Below are positions 6,301 through 11,178 of a stretch of DNA of 11,178 nt, in pieces. Made by a program: the position numbers and the translations under genes. The notes under the pieces were generated by a model. The model was not told where the DNA came from. It did not search any database and saw only the letters and a program-made list of their open reading frames with translations. The DNA is from Wenzhouxiangellaceae bacterium (lineage in GTDB: Bacteria > Pseudomonadota > Gammaproteobacteria > Xanthomonadales > Wenzhouxiangellaceae), in NCBI GenBank assembly GCA_023258355.1, contig JALQZL010000046.1:1-11178 (forward strand). The letters run 5' to 3'. Every line of letters begins with the position of its first letter. Position 1 is the stretch's first letter.

Positions 6301-9192
6301 TCACGGTGCAGGGACGAACACCTGAACGTTGGCACTGTTCGCCACCGCTGCCTGCTCGCCAATGTTCAATGGCAAATAGTCGTTGACAAGCCACTTACGC
6401 AACTGGTTGGTGTAGTAAGGGCTCATGAAAAAGCCACTCCGCCCACCAGGAATAATCTCCTCAGCAACCGGCCCCATCGGCGTCAGGGTAGCCACGTTAC
6501 GACGGGCTGCACCTGAACCAAACATAAACCCATTGACCGAATTGGCTCTCGCCGAGTGGCTGGAAGCATCCACTGCATTGTAGCCACCCGCTCGTGGAAT
6601 ACCTGGCAATCCCTCACCAAGGTCAGTAAACCCGCCGGCCGGTGGAACGTTGAAAGGCGAAACATTCAGGGGATGTCTAAAGACCACTCGGTGGAGCTTG
6701 CCCCAACGATAGTCATCTTGGTTAGTGGAGTTTCCAAAAGCCGCCGCGAAACCATCCGATGCCAACAAATCAAGCGCACCACGCAAAGACGCTAACAACA
6801 CAGTGTCGCGTGCCGTGGCCGGATCAGGTGCATCAGGCACATTGAAGTAGGTCAAACCAGACGCTGCTGTGCCATTTGTGAGCGGGAAAGCGCGCAATTG
6901 ATTGGCCAGTGCACGCCAAGCGAGTTCTGAGCCCGGCAAAGCATTCCCTAAGCCCACCGCCTGCAGGGTCGCATCAATGGAATTTCTGATGACTTGACCA
7001 CGCCAAACACTGTAAATCGTCGCCGAGATACTGTGCGCGACCTGTTCAGCGGTCGGCTGACTGTTGCCTGACGGATCACCACCTGGATCAAAGCCACCCG
7101 CCAGTCCTGTCGGTGTTGAGAAGTCCCAGCCAGCCAAGCGTTCCATGGCCTCTTGGACACCAGGATCACTGGCCAAAGCCGCTAAGCCTGGCCAAGCACC
7201 CTCGTCGGTAGCGTTTTCAAAAGCCAGCAAAAGATGCGGCATGAGGATTTGGGCATCCATCAGCTGATTGTTGGCTTGAAGCGCTTTCATATCAGCAATG
7301 GTGACGTTGCCACGAGCGACCAAATCTTGCATCACACGATCAATGCGCCCCATCCTCATATCTGAGTAGCTCGTATTCAAGTAGTACAAACCATTGCCAC
7401 CCGGTCTCAACTGATTCAGCGGATTACCATCGAGTGTGGTGCCGACTGGGTCGTTGTTCGCATTCGCCAAATAGCCCCAAGGTGGGTTCTTCACCTGAGG
7501 CATCTCTTGGCGTGGAATTAATGCATAAGGCGTCGCCTGACCGACTTGAGGGGAGTCAGTCAATAGCCACTCGTGCGCCAGCGCACCGGACCCATCGCGA
7601 ATAAACCATGGTGGGATGCCCCCTGCAGGCGCCAATTGTGTCTGCAAATCCTCCCGCAGTGGCATCTCACCACCCACGTAGTAAGCAATGTTGCCATCCA
7701 CGTCGACATACAAGAAGTTTTGTGAACCAAAGGCAAAATCTCTGAGACCTTCTTCGAAGTCTTCAAGACTTTGAGCTCTCGACCAAGCTCTAAAGGTGGA
7801 GAGTTCAAACGTTGGCCCCCAGCCGGTGTACTGAACACTTAGGGCTGAATCACCGAGTAACTCGACGATCGGACCGAAATTTCTGCGAGGCACAATGAAG
7901 GTGATACCCCCGTTGTCATAACCCACATCAGCCCTCACCACGTTATCAAAGTTGCCATCGCCAGCAACATTCACAAAGTAGCTTTGGAATGCATAGAGGA
8001 TGCGTTCAGCCTGGCCTTTGTGGATCGTGTGGGTGGGCAGACCAAAATTATTGACCAAAATTGGATCTTGGAAGACATCTGTCACATCCAAGCGATTGAC
8101 AGTCGAGCCCCAACACATGTGGAAGTTGCAGGCCTGCGCATTGACCGGTGCGCCCGGAAACACAACGCCACTGACTGCCAAATTCTCATCACGCACCACC
8201 AGGTTTTCATTCATGAAGATAGGTGGGATATCCAGCCCTAAGTGGGGATCATTGGCAAACAGCGGAAAGCCAGATGCCGTATGCTCACCCGACACAGCCC
8301 ACCAGTTACTGCCATACTCCCTGTTTTCGCTCAAAAATGGCAGATCCGAAACAGACGCTTTGTATGCTCGAGCCATCTCCAGAAGTTTGGCGTCTACTCT
8401 TGGCATCACTTGTGCGTCTAACTGCCCGAATACTGTCTCGAGATTCATGCCGTCGGGAAGTTTCTTCTCAACTGCGGATTCACTACCTGCAGTTGTGGTC
8501 GCGGTGACGTCGTTGGGCAAAATAATGCCGGCGGTATCAAAGAAGTTGGGAATACTGACTCGCCCATCCACTGGGATGGAGATGTTGAAGTCCTGTAAGA
8601 ACATAGCTGTTCCATCAAAACCCACCACATCACCGACAGCCTGATAGGTCCCCAATCGAATGGTGTTACCAATATCAGACAGGCTCGAATCGAAGGAAAG
8701 CTGGAAAGCCAGCAGTTTCCCGATAACCAAAGAGTCCACACCAGACCAAGGCTCGGCCATACTCAGTTCCAACGCCCCATACTCTGGTGGCAATGGGTGA
8801 TTGTCTAGGTAAAAGTTGACGCCATCGGCATAGGCCTTGACCCACGCGAGCTCTTTGGGCGTCAGTTCAGTGAATGAGGCCCAAGCGGCTCTTCTGAGGC
8901 CCAAGGTGCGCAGGGTGACATCGTTTTCCAGCGCTGCTGGACCGAACAGTTCCCCCAAGGTGCCACTGGCCACGCGCCGGAGGAAGTCCATTTGGAAAAA
9001 GCGATCGCGTGCATGCAGGTAGCCTTGAACGAAGCTCACATCGACCTCGGTCTCACCCACAATTGTCGGAATACCATTGGCGTCTGTGTGCACGGTGACT
9101 GGGCTAGTCAACGTTGGTGAGACCACCGTGGTTTGTGCGTTGACTGCTGTCACTAAAAGCAACGCAAGCGCGGTGCCTGTCAAAATTCTCAT
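6301..9192 (-). CDS. Exported penicillin acylase family (S45) N-terminal nucleophile amidase
   Basis: A secreted self-processing amidohydrolase that would cleave acyl-amide bonds; candidate substrates are acyl-homoserine lactones, N-acyl amino acids or beta-lactam side chains. At 963 residues it is longer than typical penicillin G acylase precursors. A signal peptide is clear (residues 1-19, cleavage after VNA). The alpha-chain part starts with a VTVHTDANGIPTI segment typical of the family. A spacer of about 225-290 precedes the cleavage site YGSNWW, where Ser295 would become the new N-terminal nucleophile. DPHL (315-318) gives the conserved His, and NANNDP (577-582) holds the expected oxyanion Asn. 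AGGAG lies about 5-9 bases before the ATG. It has its own terminator and follows tryptophan dioxygenase by 118 bases on the same strand. Substrate cannot be told from the sequence. Confidence 0.9.
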   Translation of the reverse strand: MRILTGTALALLLVTAVNAQTTVVSPTLTSPVTVHTDANGIPTIVGETEVDVSFVQGYLHARDRFFQMDFLRRVASGTLGELFGPAALENDVTLRTLGLRRAAWASFTELTPKELAWVKAYADGVNFYLDNHPLPPEYGALELSMAEPWSGVDSLVIGKLLAFQLSFDSSLSDIGNTIRLGTYQAVGDVVGFDGTAMFLQDFNISIPVDGRVSIPNFFDTAGIILPNDVTATTTAGSESAVEKKLPDGMNLETVFGQLDAQVMPRVDAKLLEMARAYKASVSDLPFLSENREYGSNWWAVSGEHTASGFPLFANDPHLGLDIPPIFMNENLVVRDENLAVSGVVFPGAPVNAQACNFHMCWGSTVNRLDVTDVFQDPILVNNFGLPTHTIHKGQAERILYAFQSYFVNVAGDGNFDNVVRADVGYDNGGITFIVPRRNFGPIVELLGDSALSVQYTGWGPTFELSTFRAWSRAQSLEDFEEGLRDFAFGSQNFLYVDVDGNIAYYVGGEMPLREDLQTQLAPAGGIPPWFIRDGSGALAHEWLLTDSPQVGQATPYALIPRQEMPQVKNPPWGYLANANNDPVGTTLDGNPLNQLRPGGNGLYYLNTSYSDMRMGRIDRVMQDLVARGNVTIADMKALQANNQLMDAQILMPHLLLAFENATDEGAWPGLAALASDPGVQEAMERLAGWDFSTPTGLAGGFDPGGDPSGNSQPTAEQVAHSISATIYSVWRGQVIRNSIDATLQAVGLGNALPGSELAWRALANQLRAFPLTNGTAASGLTYFNVPDAPDPATARDTVLLASLRGALDLLASDGFAAAFGNSTNQDDYRWGKLHRVVFRHPLNVSPFNVPPAGGFTDLGEGLPGIPRAGGYNAVDASSHSARANSVNGFMFGSGAARRNVATLTPMGPVAEEIIPGGRSGFFMSPYYTNQLRKWLVNDYLPLNIGEQAAVANSANVQVFVPAP

Positions 9193-9257
9193 ATGACTCT
9201 CCTACCCTGATGATTGTATTTATCTAACAGGTTTGCTGGCGATTTCGCTCTTTCCCA

Positions 9258-9291
9258 AAACCTGCGGTTTGTCTCGATTATGACACAAACC
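9258..9291. promoter_or_regulatory. Nested inverted repeats upstream of the acylase gene
   Basis: Two symmetric elements lie side by side: AAACC-TGC-GGTTT (9258-9270) and a partly symmetric 24-base unit with GTTTGT at 9268-9273 and ACAAAC at 9286-9291. They fall in the 118 bases between the dioxygenase stop and the acylase start, about 65-100 bases before the acylase ATG, where an operator or leader structure could lie. No T run follows, so they do not look like a terminator. No clear -35/-10 pair was found here. Confidence 0.3.
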
Positions 9292-9310
9292 CAACGGTCG
9301 TTTTAAGGGG

Positions 9311-10147
9311 CTAAAGATGCGTTCTCAGTGAGAGTAGTTCCGGGAAGAACTGAAGCGCCAAGGCCTTTTTCAAGAACCCAACCCCTGAAGAGCCCCCTGT
9401 GCCACTGCGAAAACCAATAATGCGCTCAACCGTCTTCATATGGCGAAAACGCCACAATTGAAAGGACTCCTCGACATCGATAAGGCGCTCCGCCAAGGCA
9501 TACTCCGCCCAATGGATATCGGGCTGGCGATAAATTCCCGTGAGTGCGGTCACAATCTGTGGATGCGGCTGATAGGGCTGGGTCCAATCCCGTTCGACTG
9601 CCGCTTCTGGAATGGGGTGTCCGGCACGCGCCAAAAACCTCAGAAATTCATCATAAATTGACGGTTTGTTTAACGCATCTACCAAAGCCTCATGGGCTTT
9701 TTCTCGGTGGCGAAAGACCACAGGGATATCCGGATTTTTATTCCCCAGCAGAAACTCCACCAATCGGTATTGGAACGACTGGAAACCCGATGCTTTGCCT
9801 AAGACATCGCGAAACTGCATGTACTCGCTGGGGGTGAGTGTCTCCAAGACGCCCCACTGATTAAACAATTGTTGCTGAACCAGCTTAATACGGGCCAAAA
9901 TCTTCATGCATGGATCAGGCTGATCATCCGCTAAATGGCGCATTGCCGCCTGAAGCTCATGAATAATTAATTTGAACCAAAGTTCAGATGTCTGATGCTG
10001 AATGATAAATAACATTTCATCGTGGTGAGTGGGTTGACTGAGTGGTGTTTGCGCACTCAACAACTGGTCCAAGCCCAGATAGCCCGAATAATCCGACACA
10101 TCATCGAAATGCTTGTGCAGCCCAGGCTCCAATGAATGTTTGCTCAC
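9311..10147 (-). CDS. kynA: Tryptophan 2,3-dioxygenase
   Basis: A cytoplasmic haem enzyme that opens the indole ring of L-tryptophan with O2 to give N-formylkynurenine, the first step of the kynurenine pathway. The 278 residues fit the bacterial family. The key residues of the Xanthomonas campestris enzyme are all found at a constant offset of four: Phe47 and His51 in FIIQHQTSELWFK, Tyr109 and Arg113 in YMQFRDVLG, Ser120, the haem-ligand His236 in RFRHMKTVERIIG, and Thr250 in the GTGGSSG loop. The start is a GTG at 10147 with AAGGAG 6 bases upstream; an ATG just before it is out of frame. No kynurenine formamidase or kynureninase gene is visible beside it. Its promoter region runs up to the phage junction and may have lost part of its native sequence. 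Confidence 0.97.
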   Translation of the reverse strand: MSKHSLEPGLHKHFDDVSDYSGYLGLDQLLSAQTPLSQPTHHDEMLFIIQHQTSELWFKLIIHELQAAMRHLADDQPDPCMKILARIKLVQQQLFNQWGVLETLTPSEYMQFRDVLGKASGFQSFQYRLVEFLLGNKNPDIPVVFRHREKAHEALVDALNKPSIYDEFLRFLARAGHPIPEAAVERDWTQPYQPHPQIVTALTGIYRQPDIHWAEYALAERLIDVEESFQLWRFRHMKTVERIIGFRSGTGGSSGVGFLKKALALQFFPELLSLRTHL

Positions 10148-10208
10148 ATGATGCTCCTTTTCTGAGAAGGCTCTGGCGTGGTACTCGCCGTGTCAGCGCG
10201 CTGGCTAT

Positions 10209-10237
10209 TTCAAAGCGAGCAACCCCAGAGGTATAAT
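10209..10237 (+). promoter_or_regulatory. Orphan sigma-70 promoter at the edge of the bacterial DNA
   Basis: A perfect TATAAT (10232-10237) stands 17 bases after TTCAAA (10209-10214, four of six -35 bases). It points rightward, away from the dioxygenase gene, in sequence still of bacterial composition. No bacterial gene follows because phage sequence begins within about 15 bases. If real, it once served a divergent bacterial gene now missing. The same bases read GATTATACC on the other strand and could instead be part of the dioxygenase promoter. Confidence 0.35.
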
Positions 10238-10252
10238 CAGGGACTAATTTTG
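10237..10252. other. Junction between bacterial and phage sequence (probable chimera)
   Basis: To the left are intact bacterial genes with bacterial spacing. To the right are AT-richer, tightly packed genes of T4-like phage type. The first phage frame is open only from just after a TAA at 10234-10236, and its readable protein begins at about 10246-10252 with no start codon. The break must therefore fall in this interval. No direct repeat, integrase, tRNA or att-like sequence is visible here. Confidence 0.7.
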
Positions 10253-10707
10253 ATACGGACAAAATTGAACAACATTATACAGAAAAAGATGGAGTTCCGG
10301 TAAAGTATGTTTGCACTACAGATCTTACTGCTAGTGATCGCCCTGTTGACGTGTTTTATCGAGAAACACCACATCCTCAGTTTGGTAATCATTATTTTGG
10401 CCTGTATTACGATATCGTTAGAGATCATCTTATGATCTGCAATGCAGATATAATCGAAACCCTGGATTTTGGAATGGTGGTAGGACCCGACGATCGATTA
10501 TACTACAGCCAAAGCCATCATGACTACAAGAGTTTTGATAATGGTGTGATGATCGATGGTGGCAGGGCATACACCCGCGGTTTTGGATATGAAATGTATA
10601 AGGTCAAGAATGGTGAATTCATTCGTGATTACGGAGAGCCATTAACCAATTGGATCAAGGATTCAGAGGATAAGTATGTGTATCCAGGATCAGACCCACA
10701 AGAATGA
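10237..10707 (+). CDS. Phage conserved protein of unknown function, 5' end missing
   Basis: The frame is open from the junction to a TGA at 10705-10707, about 156 residues. The stretch before the first in-frame GTG (10351) already reads as protein (KYVCTTDLTASDRPVDVFYR) and joins smoothly to what follows, so that GTG is an internal Val and the true start was lost at the junction. The protein is rich in aromatic and charged residues, with YFGLYYD, LMICNAD, YYSQSHHDYKSF and MIDGGRAYTRG. From memory it resembles a conserved hypothetical protein of marine T4-like phages; I know no function for it. It has no signal peptide or membrane segment. Its stop overlaps the next start as ATGA, which is usual in compact phage genomes. 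Confidence 0.7.
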   Translation, partial: SGTNFDTDKIEQHYTEKDGVPVKYVCTTDLTASDRPVDVFYRETPHPQFGNHYFGLYYDIVRDHLMICNADIIETLDFGMVVGPDDRLYYSQSHHDYKSFDNGVMIDGGRAYTRGFGYEMYKVKNGEFIRDYGEPLTNWIKDSEDKYVYPGSDPQE

Positions 10708-10928
10708 ACAATAAGATAGAAGCAGCAATAGCAGATTGGCACGTGGTTAACACACACAACGAGTTCTACTCAAATGAGAAAATGTTGGTTTGGGCACTCC
10801 AAAACTGCCAGGGCAAGTTCTATCACAGGGGCAACAGATTTTGGTTCCACAATGAAAAGGATGCCACTGTTTTTGCCTTGAAATATGCGGATTATATTGG
10901 AGAACCCAAGGTCACCTTTTCTCCTTGA
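10704..10928 (+). CDS. Small phage protein of unknown function
   Basis: A 74-residue soluble protein whose ATG overlaps the upstream stop (ATGA), suggesting translational coupling; no clear ribosome site is seen. The C-terminal half, GNRFWFHNEKDATVFALKYAD (residues 45-65), looks like a compact strand-helix unit of the kind found in short marine myovirus proteins. That likeness is from memory and no function is known. It ends 5 bases before the late promoter of the next gene. Confidence 0.7.
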   Translation: MNNKIEAAIADWHVVNTHNEFYSNEKMLVWALQNCQGKFYHRGNRFWFHNEKDATVFALKYADYIGEPKVTFSP

Positions 10929-10933
10929 CAATC

Positions 10934-10941
10934 TATAAATA
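10934..10941 (+). promoter_or_regulatory. T4-type late promoter (TATAAATA)
   Basis: An exact copy of the eight-base T4 late promoter, read in T4 by the phage sigma factor gp55 with the sliding clamp gp45. It needs no -35 element and none is seen. It stands 19 bases before the ATG of the ClpP-like gene, so that gene would be expressed late, with structural genes. An exact 8-mer in a 32-base gap between phage genes is unlikely to be chance. Confidence 0.75.
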
Positions 10942-10960
10942 GTAGTATATTATAAAAATT

Positions 10961-11178
10961 ATGCCTACAAAATACGACAACTGGACAGCGACAGATACGA
11001 TTGAAAAAAGTCTCTTGGATAGTGACATACACTATCTACACGGAGACATTACCAATGAAAATGTATCAGATGCAATCAAGTGGATAGTGAGTGCCAATCT
11101 TCAGAAGAAGCCCAAGCGCAAACTAACGCTCTACATCAATTCATATGGCGGAGACCTGTATGAAGCGTTTGCACTAAT
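10961..11178 (+). CDS. Phage-encoded ClpP-like serine protease, 3' end cut by window edge
   Basis: The first 72 residues of a protein matching the start of the ClpP/crotonase fold. HYLHGDITNENV (24-35) corresponds to the ClpP 'FLxGxI' strand and turn, and LTLYINSYGGDLYEAFAL (54-71) to the 'YINSPGGS...A' segment that shapes the oxyanion hole. In ClpP the catalytic Ser lies about 27-30 residues further on, past the window edge, so activity cannot be judged. The proline of the usual NSPGG is replaced by Tyr (NSYGG). Such genes are known in marine T4-like phages, where capsid maturation or host protein turnover has been suggested. The preceding T4 late promoter favours a late role. No ribosome site is evident; the leader is A/T rich. 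Confidence 0.85.
   Translation, partial: MPTKYDNWTATDTIEKSLLDSDIHYLHGDITNENVSDAIKWIVSANLQKKPKRKLTLYINSYGGDLYEAFAL

Noticed and set aside
8000..8644. Plus-strand open frame of 214 residues
   Set aside because: It is a shadow of the acylase gene, has a low-complexity composition and no recognisable motif.
9258..9291. Inverted repeats after tryptophan dioxygenase as its terminator
   Set aside because: Stems are short or imperfect and no T run follows on the minus strand, so it is reported only as a possible regulatory element.
10237..10428. Minus-strand open frame of 63 residues across the junction
   Set aside because: It is antisense to the truncated phage gene, and its amino acids do not resemble a conserved protein.
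10148..11178. Integrated prophage
   Set aside because: No integrase, att repeats, repressor or lysogeny genes are seen. The phage type implied by the late promoter and ClpP-like gene is lytic, and the first gene is truncated. A chimera fits better.
1..11178. CRISPR array, tRNA, rRNA or insertion sequence
   Set aside because: I saw no regularly spaced repeats, cloverleaf-type sequences, rRNA motifs or transposase-like proteins on either strand.

Overview
The window joins two unrelated pieces of DNA. Positions 1 to about 10,240 are a bacterial chromosome segment of moderate GC, most likely from a marine-type gammaproteobacterium. Its proteins resemble those of oil- and lipid-storing genera: the fatty acyl-CoA reductase is very like the two-domain Marinobacter enzyme, and a WS/DGAT and a PhaF-type phasin are present. 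From about 10,240 to the end the DNA is visibly more AT-rich and reads as part of a T4-like (myovirus) phage genome. It holds a 5'-truncated phage gene, a small gene overlapping it by ATGA, a perfect TATAAATA late promoter, and the start of a ClpP-like protease. The genus is not established by anything in the window.

Layout of the bacterial part: (1) 1-1534, minus, two-domain fatty acyl-CoA reductase, cut by the left edge. (2) 1535-1708, a divergent control region with a perfect 19-base palindrome. (3) 1709-1969, plus, acyl-CoA-binding protein, followed after 18 bases by a TetR-family regulator (1988-2611). (4) 2673-3281, minus, a phasin with basic tails at both ends, with its own terminator at 2610-2636. 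(5) 3394-4236, plus, a TPR-like protein. (6) 4248-6205, minus, a two-gene unit of a SecB-like protein and a WS/DGAT wax ester synthase. (7) 6230-9192, minus, an exported Ntn-hydrolase of the penicillin acylase family and its terminator. (8) 9311-10147, minus, tryptophan 2,3-dioxygenase.

Genes 1 to 6 read as a neutral-lipid storage locus. The acyl-CoA-binding protein would carry acyl-CoA, the reductase would make fatty alcohol from it, and the WS/DGAT would join alcohol and acyl-CoA into wax ester. The phasin would coat the droplet, and the TetR protein may sense acyl-CoA or fatty acid. No PHA synthase gene is present here, so the phasin may serve wax/TAG droplets rather than PHA granules. The SecB-like gene 11 bases upstream of the WS/DGAT gene is the least explained member. 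The acylase and the tryptophan dioxygenase look like ordinary neighbours with separate roles.

The most important caution is the junction near 10,240. T4-like phages do not normally integrate, and the first phage gene lacks its start. A chimeric assembly or amplification artefact is therefore more likely than a biological fusion, unless reads spanning the site show otherwise.
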